Of a DNA stretch of 51,970 nucleotides, positions 1-9,022 are shown one piece after another (within the stretch, counting starts at the first letter, position 1; each line of letters starts with the position of its first letter). The stretch is from Hyphomicrobiales bacterium (lineage in GTDB: Bacteria > Pseudomonadota > Alphaproteobacteria > Rhizobiales > Beijerinckiaceae). The DNA lies in assembly GCA_027484655.1 (NCBI GenBank), contig JAIXSM010000072.1:1-51970 (forward strand), given 5' to 3'. The notes beneath the pieces were generated by a model. That model saw nothing but the letters and a program-made list of their open reading frames with translations. It ran no database searches and was not told where the DNA came from. Position numbers and translations under genes: made by a program.

Positions 1-115
1 CCCTCCCCCAACTTCGTTGGGAGAGGGAGTCGCGCACCTAGTTTTGTGCTCTGTATCACTGCGCTTAGTGCTGACCGTCAGCATCCCTCCACTGCTTGCG
101 GGGGAGGGTTTTAGC
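1..115. repeat. CCCTC-type intergenic repeat
   Basis: The stretch begins with CCCTCCCCCAACTTCGTTGG followed by GAGAGGG, and a second CCCTCC...GGGGGAGGG pairing follows. The same style of inverted CCCTC/GAGGG repeat occurs at 34634-34952. These are non-coding dispersed repeats often seen between genes in Hyphomicrobiales. No gene is supported in positions 1-293. Confidence 0.6.
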
Positions 116-183
116 GCACATTATTTTGCGCTTAATTACAGAGATAAAACTGCAAGGCTTGGCGCCCATCTTCCCGCAGCGTC

Positions 184-206
184 ATGGCCGGACTTGATCC
201 GGCCAC
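184..206. repeat. Short palindromic intergenic repeat (GGCCGGA...TCCGGCC)
   Basis: A 7-bp perfect inverted repeat, GGCCGGA-cttga-TCCGGCC, lies at 186-204 after GTCAT. It resembles the small 'GTCATGGCCGG' palindromes scattered between rhizobial genes. It sits about 90 bp beyond the 3' end of the ABC ATPase gene, so it could act as a transcript-end hairpin, but there is no T-run. Confidence 0.4.
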
Positions 207-293
207 CCAGACGAGCGGGACGCGGATGACGGCGCTGTTGGCGCCAACCGGACCGCGCGCGCCCTTTGCTGCAGCGGCGCCGCCCCCCTACCC

Positions 294-1403
294 CTACGCC
301 GCCAGCCAGAGCGCCCGATCAGCGTTGAGGGTGACCTCCACCGCGTCGCCTTCCGCGAACAGCCCCACGCCGGAGACGAAGGGCGCATCGACGGTGATAT
401 CTGTGCCGCCTACGCGCACCCCATAGCGAATGATCGCGCCCAGAAACTCGCGGTGGGCCACCACGCCCGGCAGGCCCGCGCCCGACCCCGCTGGCGCCAC
501 GCTGGCGTGCTGGGGACGGAACACGAGGCGCGATCCCGCCGCCATGCGCGCGCCTGCGGGCACGGGCAGACGCACGCCGCCCACCACCTCGAACGCCAGC
601 GCCCCGCCCTCCTCGATGAGCGCGCCTTCAAGGATGTTGGCCGCGCCCAGAAAGCCCGCGACGAACAGATTGGCCGGGCGTTCGTACAACTCCATCGGCG
701 TGCCCACCTGCTGCACAACGCCATCGCTCATCACGGCAATGCGGTCGCATATGGTGTTGGCCTCTTCCTGATCGTGCGTGACGAAGATGGTGGTGAGGCC
801 AAGCCGCCGCTGCAGATCACGCAACTCGCGGCGCACCTGCACGCGCAGCTTGGCGTCAAGGTTCGACAGCGGCTCGTCCAGCAATAAAACCTTTGGCTCA
901 ACAACGATGGTCCGCGCCAGCGCCACACGCTGCTGCTGCCCGCCCGAAAGCTGGGAGGGGCGCCGATCGGCGAGGTGCGACAGGCCGACAATCTCCAGCG
1001 CGACGTTCACGCGTTTCTCGATTTCGGCGCGCGGCACGCGCCGCTCCTCAAGGCCGAAAGAGACATTCTTGCGCACGGTCATGTGCGGCCACAGCGCGTA
1101 GGACTGAAACACGAGCCCCACGTCCCGCTTCCACGGCGGCAGGTCGCCGACGTCGACATCGCCGATGCGGACCGATCCGCTCTGGGCGGTGTTGAACCCC
1201 GCGATCAGACGCAGCAGCGTGGTCTTGCCGCAGCCCGATGGCCCCAGAAACGCGAAGAACTCGCCGGGCTCGATCTCAAGATTCACATCCTTGAGAACGT
1301 GGTTCGAGCCATAGGAGACATTCACGCCGGCGATAGACACCCCCACCGCGAGCAATGAGGGGGCGCCCATCTGCGCCTGATCGAGAACCATGGCTTCGCT
1401 CAT
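294..1403 (-). CDS. ABC transporter ATP-binding protein (iron(III)/polyamine importer type)
   Basis: This is the ATPase subunit of an importer and hydrolyses ATP at the inner face of the membrane. The 369-residue product has Walker A (GPSGCGKT, about 54-61), Q-loop Gln at about 100, the signature LSGGQ at about 152-156, Walker B LLLDEP at about 173-178, the switch His in VTHDQ at about 210, and a C-terminal TOBE-like region. The start at 1403 overlaps the stop of the permease gene by four bases (ATGA), which implies translational coupling. A longer open frame reaches 2297, but that part is only the permease gene read in another frame. It is the last gene of the operon with the binding protein and permease. 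Family is certain. The substrate is inferred from the binding protein and is not certain. Confidence 0.93.
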   Translation of the reverse strand: MSEAMVLDQAQMGAPSLLAVGVSIAGVNVSYGSNHVLKDVNLEIEPGEFFAFLGPSGCGKTTLLRLIAGFNTAQSGSVRIGDVDVGDLPPWKRDVGLVFQSYALWPHMTVRKNVSFGLEERRVPRAEIEKRVNVALEIVGLSHLADRRPSQLSGGQQQRVALARTIVVEPKVLLLDEPLSNLDAKLRVQVRRELRDLQRRLGLTTIFVTHDQEEANTICDRIAVMSDGVVQQVGTPMELYERPANLFVAGFLGAANILEGALIEEGGALAFEVVGGVRLPVPAGARMAAGSRLVFRPQHASVAPAGSGAGLPGVVAHREFLGAIIRYGVRVGGTDITVDAPFVSGVGLFAEGDAVEVTLNADRALWLAA

Positions 1404-3112
1404 TCCCCCAGCCCTCGCGATCTTTGACTGCGCTCCACGAGCACGTGGGACAGATAGGTGCAAACCGCCACGAACACGACGGCGACCACGCCGAGCGCAG
1501 CGCCCGCGCCGCGTCCCGCAGCCGATTGCATGTAAACATAAATGCCATACGCCAGCGGCGCATCGGAGTTGGATTGCACGAGCATCAGCGTCGCAGACAA
1601 CTCTACTGCCGCAGTCGCGAAGCTCGTGACGAAGCCCGCGAGCATTCCGCCCATCATCAGCGGCACGAGCACGCGGCGCATGGTGCGCGCCTTGGTGGCG
1701 CCGAGGTTTTCGGCCGCCTCCTCCAGCGAGATGGAGATCTGTTGCAACGCCGCGAAGCAGGCGCGCAACGCATACGGCAGGCGACGGATTGCGAGGGCGA
1801 GCACAATCACGAACCAGAACGTGGCCAGCGGCGCGCCGTTGGGCAGCGTCACATCGTAAAACGTGCGCAGATAGCCAATGCCGATGACAACCCCCGGCAC
1901 GGCGAGCGACGCGGTTGCGGCCCAATCCAGCCAGTGGCGGCCAATCAGCTTCGTGCGCAGAACGAGATAGGCGATGGCGCCGCCGATCACCACGTCGATG
2001 CCAGCCGCCAGCGACGCGTAGATCAACGTGTTCTTGATGTAGACCCACGAGTCGTCGAACACGCGGCTGTAGTGCGCCGTCGTGTAGGCGTCGGGCAGCG
2101 GGCTGAACGACCACACGGTCGCGAAGGACAGGATCAGCAGGCCAATGTGCGGGCTGAGCACCAGCACCAGCAGGAACGTCACGACGCTGTAGGCCGCCAC
2201 AGAGCCCAGCGGCTTCAGCTTGCGGCGCGACAAGCCACCGCCGCCACGCTGCACGGTCGCATAGTCCTTGCCATGCAACGATAGCGTCGAGAGCCACACG
2301 GCAAGGACGGACGCCACGATGAGCACAACGGAGATGACGTAGCCCATGGGATCAGCGATCCCGATGGAGGTGACGCGCAGATAGGCCTGCGGCGCAAGCA
2401 TATCCTTCACGTTGAGCAGCAGCGGCGTGGCGAGGTCGTCGAATACCTTCACAAACACCAGCGCCGCGCCGGCGATGTAGCCTGGCATCGCCAGCGGGAA
2501 CACAATCCGCCGGAACAGACGAAAACCAGAGCAGCCGAGGTTCTGGGCCGCCTCCTCCATGCTGCGGTCGATGTTGCGCAGCGCGACGGAGAGATTGACC
2601 AGGATAAACGGGAAGTAGTGCAAGGCCTCGACGAAAACGACGCCCCATAGCCCTTCCATGAAGGGGATCTTGAAGCCGAAATACTCATCGAGAAGCAGGT
2701 TGATCGACCCGTTGCGGCCGAACAGAAGCTGCAGGGCGACGGCGCCGACAAACGGCGGCATCACCAGCGGCAGGAATCCCAGCGTCTGGATGATGAGCGC
2801 GCCTTTGAACTCGAAGCGGGTCGTTATGTAGGCGAGCGGCAGCGCGATGGCTGAGGCCCACGCCACTGTCATCAACGCCACCCAGATCGAGTTCCACGTC
2901 GAGCGCAGGAACAGGTCGTTGTTGAAGAAGTCGTAGAAGTTCACGAGCGTGAAGGCGCCCGTGCCCCGCTCCGTGAACGCCACGTAAATCACCGTGGTGA
3001 CGGGCACGACGAGCAACCCGATCAGAAACAGCGCAATTGCAGCGCCAAGAGCCATCTGGCCCGGCGTCGCTGAGGCGCGCAACCGGCGCAATGGCATGGG
3101 AAGAGCGGTCAA
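1400..3112 (-). CDS. ABC transporter permease, two fused domains (FbpB/AfuB type)
   Basis: This inner-membrane permease of 570 residues carries two BPD_transp_1 domains in one chain, as in ferric-iron, phosphoglycerate and phosphonate-type importers. Each half has an EAA loop that docks on the ATPase: SMEEAAQNLG in the first half and SLEEAAENLG in the second. About a dozen hydrophobic segments are spread over the chain, starting near residue 20 (MALGAAIALFLIGLLVV). It lies 78 bp downstream of the binding-protein gene, with a terminator-like hairpin in the gap, and overlaps the ATPase gene by four bases. One permease chain is enough to form the channel, so the three genes are a complete importer. 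Confidence 0.92.
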   Translation of the reverse strand: MTALPMPLRRLRASATPGQMALGAAIALFLIGLLVVPVTTVIYVAFTERGTGAFTLVNFYDFFNNDLFLRSTWNSIWVALMTVAWASAIALPLAYITTRFEFKGALIIQTLGFLPLVMPPFVGAVALQLLFGRNGSINLLLDEYFGFKIPFMEGLWGVVFVEALHYFPFILVNLSVALRNIDRSMEEAAQNLGCSGFRLFRRIVFPLAMPGYIAGAALVFVKVFDDLATPLLLNVKDMLAPQAYLRVTSIGIADPMGYVISVVLIVASVLAVWLSTLSLHGKDYATVQRGGGGLSRRKLKPLGSVAAYSVVTFLLVLVLSPHIGLLILSFATVWSFSPLPDAYTTAHYSRVFDDSWVYIKNTLIYASLAAGIDVVIGGAIAYLVLRTKLIGRHWLDWAATASLAVPGVVIGIGYLRTFYDVTLPNGAPLATFWFVIVLALAIRRLPYALRACFAALQQISISLEEAAENLGATKARTMRRVLVPLMMGGMLAGFVTSFATAAVELSATLMLVQSNSDAPLAYGIYVYMQSAAGRGAGAALGVVAVVFVAVCTYLSHVLVERSQRSRGLGE

Positions 3113-3135
3113 GATTGCAACTTTCCGGCACGCAC

Positions 3136-3179
3136 GGGAAAAGAAAACCCCGGCCGGCGCGCATGCGCCGGACGGGGTT
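3136..3179 (-). terminator. Hairpin plus T-rich tract between binding protein and permease genes
   Basis: On the minus strand a 15-bp stem with one mismatch (AACCCCGTCCGGCGC paired with GCGCCGGCCGGGGTT, loop ATGC) is followed by TTTTCTTTT. It lies just after the stop of the substrate-binding protein gene. Such an element between the first and second genes of an ABC operon usually lowers read-through, so the binding protein is made in excess. Confidence 0.7.
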
Positions 3180-3190
3180 AGCCGCAGCCC

Positions 3191-4516
3191 TTAGCGGGCG
3201 AGTTTAAGCGCCTCTTCAGCCCGGGCCTTCGCCTGCGCGTAGCGTTCGCGCGCGAAGCTCGCCCACTGCTGCTCAAGCTCCGCCTGGCGGGCGCTCTTCT
3301 CCTTGCCGCCGGTGAACGCCGCGCGGATCTCGGGGCTCGACGCCTGCGCCTCGGTGAGAGGCAGCGCTGCGATGAGATCCCGCGCATCCTTCACCAGCGC
3401 GCTGGCCTTGGCGTTGGCCTTGCGCGCAATAGCGGCCTCGGCGTCGTGGATCGCCTTTGTCGCCGCCTTCAGGCCCTCAAGCTGGAACGAGATCGTCTGG
3501 TCGAACAGCACATCGACGGCGGCGGTGCGCGCCTCCGACTTATCCACGTCGAAGAGCATCATCTTCTGGAACTGCGCGTCCTTGAACGGGTTCGGATATC
3601 CCGCAGGCGCCTTTTCGTAGGTGGCCAAGCGCACGGGAAGGCGACGGATGCCCGGATCCAGCAGAACCTCCTGGCCCTCGGCAGAGAGCAGGAAATCGAT
3701 GAAGGCCTGCGCGCCGGCAGTGTTAGGCGCGTTGGCGACGATGCCGATGTTGGCGGGCACAACCGTGGTCACCGTGGGATACGCGAACTTCACGGGGAAG
3801 CCTGCGGCCTGTGCGGAGAAGGCGAAGAAGTCGATGACGATGCCGACGCCCACCTGCCCGGAGTTCACCGCTTCCGGCACGCCGAAGGAGCGCTCTGTCA
3901 CGTTACGGAAGTTCCCGGCCATCTCCTTGATGGTGCGCCAGCCCTTGTCCCATCCCTCGCCCTGAAGGATCGTCTCGATGGTCAGGTGCGTTGTGCCGGA
4001 GCGCGAGGGAGCGGCGATGGACACGTGATCGAAGAAGACAGGCTTGGCGAGATCCTGCCATTCCCTGGGCTCGGGCAGGCGATTGGCGCGCGCATAGCGC
4101 TCGTTCCACATGATGCCGTAACCCGAAGCGGCGAAGCCGAAGTAGTAGCCGTCCGGATCATTGACGGGATAGGTGCCAACCTTCTCGGCGATGCCTGTCG
4201 CCTTGGGCTTGTAGGCCTGAAGCAGCTTCTTGTTTTTCAGCACCTCAAACGCGTCGGGCGCCGACGCCCACATGAGGTCGATCTGGTTGTTGCTCTTCGT
4301 TTCCTCGATGAAACGCACCGCCGCGTTGGTGTTGCGGTTCTGCACATCCAGCGTGACGCCGGGATAGGCCTTCTCGAAGGCGCGCTTGAACGGATCGGTC
4401 ACGTCCTTGGCGAACGAGGTGACGACGGTCACCTTGCCGGCGGGCGCCTGCGCGCTCGCGAGGCTCGCGCCGAAGGCGAACAGAATGGCCGCAGCTGCGG
4501 CGATGGGTCGGAACAT
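3191..4516 (-). CDS. ABC transporter periplasmic substrate-binding protein (family 1, PgtC/FbpA-like)
   Basis: This is the periplasmic receptor of the importer. The start at 4516 is chosen because GAGGAGGGG lies just upstream and the chain then begins with a clean signal peptide (MFRPIAAAAAILFAFGASLA, cleavage near SAQA). The 441-residue product has the type-II periplasmic fold features seen in iron(III), phosphoglycerate (PgtC) and phosphonate receptors, including TVVTSFAKDVTDPFKRAFEK near the mature N-terminus and VPANIGIVANAPN near the hinge. A lysine/alanine-rich helical tail of about 100 residues after the core is longer than in FbpA. No ligand residues can be named with confidence, so the substrate stays open. 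Confidence 0.88.
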   Translation of the reverse strand: MFRPIAAAAAILFAFGASLASAQAPAGKVTVVTSFAKDVTDPFKRAFEKAYPGVTLDVQNRNTNAAVRFIEETKSNNQIDLMWASAPDAFEVLKNKKLLQAYKPKATGIAEKVGTYPVNDPDGYYFGFAASGYGIMWNERYARANRLPEPREWQDLAKPVFFDHVSIAAPSRSGTTHLTIETILQGEGWDKGWRTIKEMAGNFRNVTERSFGVPEAVNSGQVGVGIVIDFFAFSAQAAGFPVKFAYPTVTTVVPANIGIVANAPNTAGAQAFIDFLLSAEGQEVLLDPGIRRLPVRLATYEKAPAGYPNPFKDAQFQKMMLFDVDKSEARTAAVDVLFDQTISFQLEGLKAATKAIHDAEAAIARKANAKASALVKDARDLIAALPLTEAQASSPEIRAAFTGGKEKSARQAELEQQWASFARERYAQAKARAEEALKLAR

Positions 4517-4643
4517 CAAATCCCCTCCTCGGTCTTCTAAGCTGCGTTCAGCCATTGGGTTTACGTTGGCACACGAGCGCCGACTGGACAATGGGCGACG
4601 CCGGGCGACAATCGTGTGACGCGGGGACAATCGGGAGGCGTGA

Positions 4644-5108
4644 ATGGCGGACCTTGTGGAAATCTGCGCCCGTTTCGGCGCCGCTGCCCTGTGCGGCGGG
4701 ATCATCGGCCTGAACCGCGTGCTCAATGGCAAGCCGGCCGGCGTGCGCCTGCACGCGCTGGTCTCCCTCTCATGCGCGCTGCTGGTCTATGCGGGCGGGC
4801 AAATGCCGGGCGACGGGAGCGCCTCGCGCGTAGCGCAAGGGATTCTCGCAGGACTGGGGTTTCTCGGCGCCGGCGTGATTTTGCGCGAACGCGGCCCCGG
4901 CGCCAGCCATAGCATCCACCACCTGACGACAGCGGCCACCATCTGGTCCGCCGCCGCGCTGGGGGTCGCCTGCGGCGTTGGCCTCTATGTGGAGGCCGCC
5001 ATCGCCACAGCGACAATGCTGATCCTGCTTGTGGCGGCGATCCGCATAGATCGCTTGTTTTTCGGTCGCTTCGGCGATGAGAGCGACCGCGGCGGGCCGA
5101 TCTCGTAA
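4644..5108 (+). CDS. MgtC/SapB family inner-membrane protein
   Basis: A 154-residue hydrophobic protein with the MgtC core: GGIIGLNRVLNGKPAGVRLH and LVSLSCALLVYAGGQ early, then GILAGLGFLGAGVILRE and LTTAATIWSAAALGVACG. These match the conserved MgtC/SapB transmembrane segments. In studied bacteria MgtC-type proteins affect magnesium starvation and acid survival and inhibit the F1Fo ATPase. This copy is short and lacks the soluble C-terminal domain of virulence-type MgtC, so only the membrane role can be inferred. The start follows GGGAGGCGTGA. It is transcribed away from the divergent importer operon. Confidence 0.88.
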   Translation: MADLVEICARFGAAALCGGIIGLNRVLNGKPAGVRLHALVSLSCALLVYAGGQMPGDGSASRVAQGILAGLGFLGAGVILRERGPGASHSIHHLTTAATIWSAAALGVACGVGLYVEAAIATATMLILLVAAIRIDRLFFGRFGDESDRGGPIS

Positions 5109-5110
5109 GG

Positions 5111-5290
5111 TCAGAACATCAAGACAAGCATCGCCAGACCGGAGAGCGCGCCTGCGGACACGAAGGCGGGCAAAAGCCCACGGCTTCGCCGGGGTGCGGG
5201 TTCGTCAGACGCAAAGACCGCCGCGTACCCCGCGGCTTGGGCGGCGCGGCGGAGAAACACTATCGACCCGCCTGATCCCTGTGCATGCAT
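5111..5290 (-). CDS. Possible small membrane protein, unrecognised
   Basis: A 59-residue frame starts at the ATG at 5290 and ends two bases from the mgtC-like stop on the other strand. Its last 22 residues (LLPAFVSAGALSGLAMLVLMF and neighbours) could form one membrane helix. The frame stays open upstream to 5422. I see no strong ribosome binding site and no family resemblance, so it may be chance in a high-G+C intergenic region. Positions 5291-5452 hold nothing else I can support. Confidence 0.25.
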   Translation of the reverse strand: MHAQGSGGSIVFLRRAAQAAGYAAVFASDEPAPRRSRGLLPAFVSAGALSGLAMLVLMF

Positions 5291-5452
5291 GACCGAAGCC
5301 CCGATGAACGAGCCGACCCACCCGACGCGACGCCAACGCAGGGCGACAGCGGCGGTTCCGGCTGTCCAGGGTGGTACCCCGAAAGGAGGGGATACGGGAT
5401 AAGCGCACGACGGCCGAAGCAAACGCTACGGCCGTCATTTCGTCTATGTCCC

Positions 5453-6442
5453 TCAGGCCTTCGCAGGTTCCGCCTGGCCTCGGGTCTTCCACAGGCTGAA
5501 GAGGATGCCGCTCGCCAGGATCACGATGGTGATGCCAAGCCCCCATGCAGGCGGGAACTTTTCCCAGCCCATGCCCCACGCGATGAAGATCTTCGAGCCG
5601 ATGAAGATCAACAGGATCGACAGGGCGTACTTGAGATACCTGAACCGATGCACCATCGCGGCCAGCGCGAAGTAGAGCGCGCGTAACCCGAGAATTGCGA
5701 AGATGTTGGACGTGTAGACGATGAACGGGTCAGTGGTGATCAGAAAGATCGCCGGCACCGAGTCCACCGCGAAAATCACGTCCGCGATCTCGATGAGAAC
5801 GAGCGCGAGAAACAGCGGCGTCATGAACCAGACGAGCTTTCCGCTCTTGGGATCCGGCAGCTTCACGAAAAACTTTTCGTCGTGATGCTGGTCCGTCACG
5901 TTGAACCGGCGACGGATGAAGACGAGCGCAGGGTTCTGCGACAGGTCCGGCTTCTGGTCGCCGAACCACATCATCTTCACGCCCGTCAGGATGAGGAAGA
6001 TCGCGAAGATGTAGAGAACCCACGAGAAGTTCTCGACGATGGGCGCGCCCAGCCCGATCATGATCGCGCGCAGCAAGATAACGCCAAGGATGCCCCAGAA
6101 AAGCACCCTGTGCTGATAAAGTCTGGGAACGGCGAAAAAGCTGAAGATCATCGCGATGACAAAGACGTTGTCCATCGCCAGCGTCTTCTCAACCGCGAAG
6201 CCCGTAAGGTACTCCACGCCCCGCTGGGGGCCGAGATACCACCAGATCCAGGCGCCGAAGCCAACGCCCATGGCGATATAGCCGGCGGAGAGCACGAGGC
6301 TTTCCTTGACCTCGATCTCGCGGTTCTCCTTGTGCAGAACGCCAAGGTCGAACACGAGAAGCGCGATCACGATGGCGATGAACATCAGCCACATCCAGAG
6401 TGGCTGACCGAGCCAGTCGACAAGGAGAAAAGAGGAGTCCAT
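5453..6442 (-). CDS. TerC family integral membrane protein
   Basis: A 329-residue membrane protein with seven or more hydrophobic segments. It has TerC family signatures: AVEKTLAMDNVFVIAMIF about a quarter of the way in, and LVLIEIADVIFAVDSVPAIF with DPFIVYTSNIFAILGLRAL in the second half. The acidic/Asn positions in these segments are the proposed metal-binding residues. TerC/Alx relatives export manganese or act with tellurite resistance proteins. Start at 6442 is preferred because GAGGTGG lies eight bases upstream; an upstream GTG at 6454 would fall inside that site. I looked for a yybP-ykoY manganese riboswitch upstream and did not find convincing features. Confidence 0.9.
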   Translation of the reverse strand: MDSSFLLVDWLGQPLWMWLMFIAIVIALLVFDLGVLHKENREIEVKESLVLSAGYIAMGVGFGAWIWWYLGPQRGVEYLTGFAVEKTLAMDNVFVIAMIFSFFAVPRLYQHRVLFWGILGVILLRAIMIGLGAPIVENFSWVLYIFAIFLILTGVKMMWFGDQKPDLSQNPALVFIRRRFNVTDQHHDEKFFVKLPDPKSGKLVWFMTPLFLALVLIEIADVIFAVDSVPAIFLITTDPFIVYTSNIFAILGLRALYFALAAMVHRFRYLKYALSILLIFIGSKIFIAWGMGWEKFPPAWGLGITIVILASGILFSLWKTRGQAEPAKA

Positions 6443-6637
6443 CAGGGCTACCACCTCATGCCGGCGTGACTTTGGTCACGATCCGACATGACGCGCGCGC
6501 CGGCGACGCGCGTCAGAGGGGCCCGGATCAGCGGGACCTCCTTCATGTTGTGCGCGGCGGCGGGTATTTCAAGAGGGTGAAGCTTTAGTCCGCTCGGCTG
6601 AGCCAGTGGGAATGTTTTCGTTCCGTTCACGTTTGGC

Positions 6638-6666
6638 TTGCAATCGGGCATGGTGGCGGCGATAAG
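6638..6666 (+). promoter_or_regulatory. Probable sigma-70 promoter of parE
   Basis: TTGCAA at 6638-6643 and GATAAG at 6661-6666 are separated by exactly 17 bases. The predicted start of transcription is about 23 bases before the parE ATG. This is seen by eye only. Confidence 0.45.
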
Positions 6667-6695
6667 CGGACCGTCTCACCAGAGCGTTTTGTTCA

Positions 6696-8750
6696 ATGGC
6701 TTCCAACAGCGATCTCTTTGGCGGCGGAGCGTCACGCAAGCCGTCTGCAGCGAAACCCTCTCCGTCCACCCAGAAAAAGCCGGAGCCCGCGAAAGGTACG
6801 CCGGGCGAGGCCGGCTACACGGCAGCTTCCATCGAGGTGCTGGAAGGTCTGGAGCCCGTTCGGCGCCGGCCTGGCATGTACATTGGCGGTACGGACGAAA
6901 CCGCCCTGCACCACCTGTTCGCCGAGGTGCTCGACAACTCCATGGATGAGGCGGTGGCCGGCCACGCCACCTGGATCGAGGTGCTACTGGAGCCCGGCGA
7001 CTGGCTCACCGTGACCGACAACGGGCGCGGCATACCCGTCGATCCGCACCCGAAGTTCCCCAACAAGTCCGCGCTCGAAGTCATCATGACCACGCTACAC
7101 GCGGGCGGAAAGTTTGATTCGGGCGCCTACCAGACGTCAGGCGGCCTGCACGGCGTGGGCGTTTCGGTCGTCAACGCGCTGTCCACGCGCCTTGATGTGG
7201 AGGTCGCACGCGGCCAGCAGCTTTATTCGCAATCCTTCGAGCGCGGCGCCCCGGTCGGCAAGCTCAAGGATATGGGCCGGGTTCACAACCGGCGCGGCAC
7301 AAGGGTGCGGTTCCAGCCGGACCCGCAGATTTTTGGAGAGGACGCGCACTTCAAGCCCGCGCGCCTGTTCCGCATGGCGCGGTCGAAGGCGTACCTGTTC
7401 GGCGGGGTCGAGATCCGGTGGAAATGCGATCCATCCCTGCTCAGGGACGAGTCGACGACTCCTGCGGAGGCCGTGTTCAGGTTCCCCGGCGGCCTGCGGG
7501 ATTATCTCACCACTGACATCGAGGGGAAGGACACCGTCGTCGAGACGACCTTCTCGGGCAAGGTCGAGAAGCCCGGCGGCCACGGCTCGGTGGAATGGGC
7601 GGTGGCATGGCTGTCGGAGGATGATGGTTTCGTCCAGTCCTACTGCAACACGATCCCGACGCCCGATGGCGGCACGCACGAAGCGGGCCTGCGCGTGGCG
7701 CTGCTGCGCGCGCTGAAGGATCACGCCGAGCGCATCGGCCAGACCAAGCGCGTAGCGGCCGTCACCACTGACGACGTGATGGCCGGATGCGCGGCGCTGA
7801 TCTCCGTGTTCATCCGCGAGCCGGAATTCCAGGGCCAGAACAAGGGCCGGCTCATGTCGTCCGAGGCGACCCGCCTCGTGGACGGCGTGCTGCGGGACGC
7901 CTTCGACCACTGGCTCGCAGCTTCCCCGACCCAGGCGAGCAAGCTGCTCGAGTTCGTGGTGGAGCGCGCTGAGGAACGCCTGCGCCGCAGGGCCGAGAAG
8001 GACATCGCGCGCAAGACGCCCGGGCGCAAGCTGCGCCTGCCGGGCAAGCTCGCGGACTGCTCGTCCAACTCGCCGGCCGAGACGGAGTTGTTCATCGTCG
8101 AGGGCGATTCGGCCGGCGGCTCCGCCAAGCAGGCGCGCGACCGCGCGACCCAGGCCATACTGCCGTTGCGCGGCAAGATCCTCAATGTGGCGTCCGCGAC
8201 AAGGGACAAGCTCGCCGCCAATCAGCAGATCGGCGACCTTGTGCAAGCGCTCGGAGCCGGCACGGGCGCGAGCTACAAGGACGCAGAGCTGCGCTACGGC
8301 AAGATCATCATCATGACCGACGCGGACGTGGACGGCGCCCACATCGCCTCGCTGCTCATCACCTTCTTCTGGCGCCAGATGCCGAAGCTGATCGAGGGCG
8401 GCCGGCTCTATCTGGCCGTCCCCCCGCTCTACAAGCTCACCCAGGGCGCGAAGACCGCCTACGCCCGCGATGACGCCCACCGCGCCGAGCTGATGAAGAC
8501 GTTCTTCACCGGCAAGGGCAAGGTGGAGGTGAGCCGCTTCAAGGGTCTTGGCGAGATGCTGCCGGCGCAGCTCAAGGAAACCACCATGCACCGGGGCAAG
8601 CGCACGCTTTTGCGTGTGACGGTGCTGCCGGAGGACAAGGAAGCCACCGCCGACAGCGTCGAGCGGCTGATGGGCAACAAGCCGGAGGCGCGCTTCGCGT
8701 TCATCCAGGAACGCGCGCAGTTCGCTTCCACGGAGGCGCTCGATATCTGA
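6696..8750 (+). CDS. parE: DNA topoisomerase IV subunit B
   Basis: ParE is the ATPase subunit of topoisomerase IV, which works with ParC to unlink replicated chromosomes. The 684-residue product has a Ser/Pro/Lys-rich N-terminal extension (about 1-40), the GHKL ATPase motifs EVLDNSMDEA (about 77-86), DNGRGIP (about 108-114) and GGLHGVG (about 149-155). The TOPRIM region has ELFIVEGDSAGGSAKQARDR and the acidic DADVDGAHI that bind magnesium. Length and the TOPRIM context fit ParE rather than the longer GyrB. The ATG at 6696 lacks a strong ribosome binding site, but the N-terminus MASNSDLFGG is plausible for alphaproteobacterial ParE. No parC is in the window. Confidence 0.95.
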   Translation: MASNSDLFGGGASRKPSAAKPSPSTQKKPEPAKGTPGEAGYTAASIEVLEGLEPVRRRPGMYIGGTDETALHHLFAEVLDNSMDEAVAGHATWIEVLLEPGDWLTVTDNGRGIPVDPHPKFPNKSALEVIMTTLHAGGKFDSGAYQTSGGLHGVGVSVVNALSTRLDVEVARGQQLYSQSFERGAPVGKLKDMGRVHNRRGTRVRFQPDPQIFGEDAHFKPARLFRMARSKAYLFGGVEIRWKCDPSLLRDESTTPAEAVFRFPGGLRDYLTTDIEGKDTVVETTFSGKVEKPGGHGSVEWAVAWLSEDDGFVQSYCNTIPTPDGGTHEAGLRVALLRALKDHAERIGQTKRVAAVTTDDVMAGCAALISVFIREPEFQGQNKGRLMSSEATRLVDGVLRDAFDHWLAASPTQASKLLEFVVERAEERLRRRAEKDIARKTPGRKLRLPGKLADCSSNSPAETELFIVEGDSAGGSAKQARDRATQAILPLRGKILNVASATRDKLAANQQIGDLVQALGAGTGASYKDAELRYGKIIIMTDADVDGAHIASLLITFFWRQMPKLIEGGRLYLAVPPLYKLTQGAKTAYARDDAHRAELMKTFFTGKGKVEVSRFKGLGEMLPAQLKETTMHRGKRTLLRVTVLPEDKEATADSVERLMGNKPEARFAFIQERAQFASTEALDI

Positions 8751-8824
8751 CAGCCCCGTACGCGGAGTCCCGTTACGGCCACAACACGCCGGACGGGAGA
8801 TCGCCGGGAACCTACGGTTTTCGG

Positions 8825-8852
8825 TTGACTTTACCGCGTATACGCCTATCTC
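8825..8852 (+). promoter_or_regulatory. Possible promoter and long leader of the DEAD-box helicase gene
   Basis: TTGACT at 8825-8830 and TATCTC at 8847-8852 are spaced 16 bases apart, giving a leader of about 160 bases. Around the predicted start GCCTAT (8844-8849) can pair with ATAGGC (8868-8873). Long structured leaders are known for cold-inducible helicase mRNAs in other bacteria; here that is only a guess. Apart from this, positions 8751-9022 hold no supported feature. Confidence 0.35.
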
Positions 8853-9022
8853 TGCGCTTGGCGAGGTATAGGCCCGCGCGTGCTTCCCGCCCGTTCCGCC
8901 GCAAGGTTGCGGCGTAATTTCTTCGATTCATACGCGCAGGTGGCCCGCCATCAGAAGCGACTCGCGCTGACTTACGCGCGCCGCGACCGCCCCCGGGGCT
9001 CGGGCCATACGAAGGCCAAGGA

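Noticed and set aside
1404-2297. Upstream extension of the ABC ATPase frame
   Set aside because: It overlaps the permease gene in another frame, and the ATPase fold begins after the ATG at 1403, which overlaps the permease stop.
6443-6600. yybP-ykoY manganese riboswitch upstream of the TerC-like gene
   Set aside because: The expected conserved loops could not be found; CTTGAAATACCC in the region alone is not sufficient.
7137-8591. A 484-codon minus-strand frame
   Set aside because: Antisense to parE; no recognisable motif.
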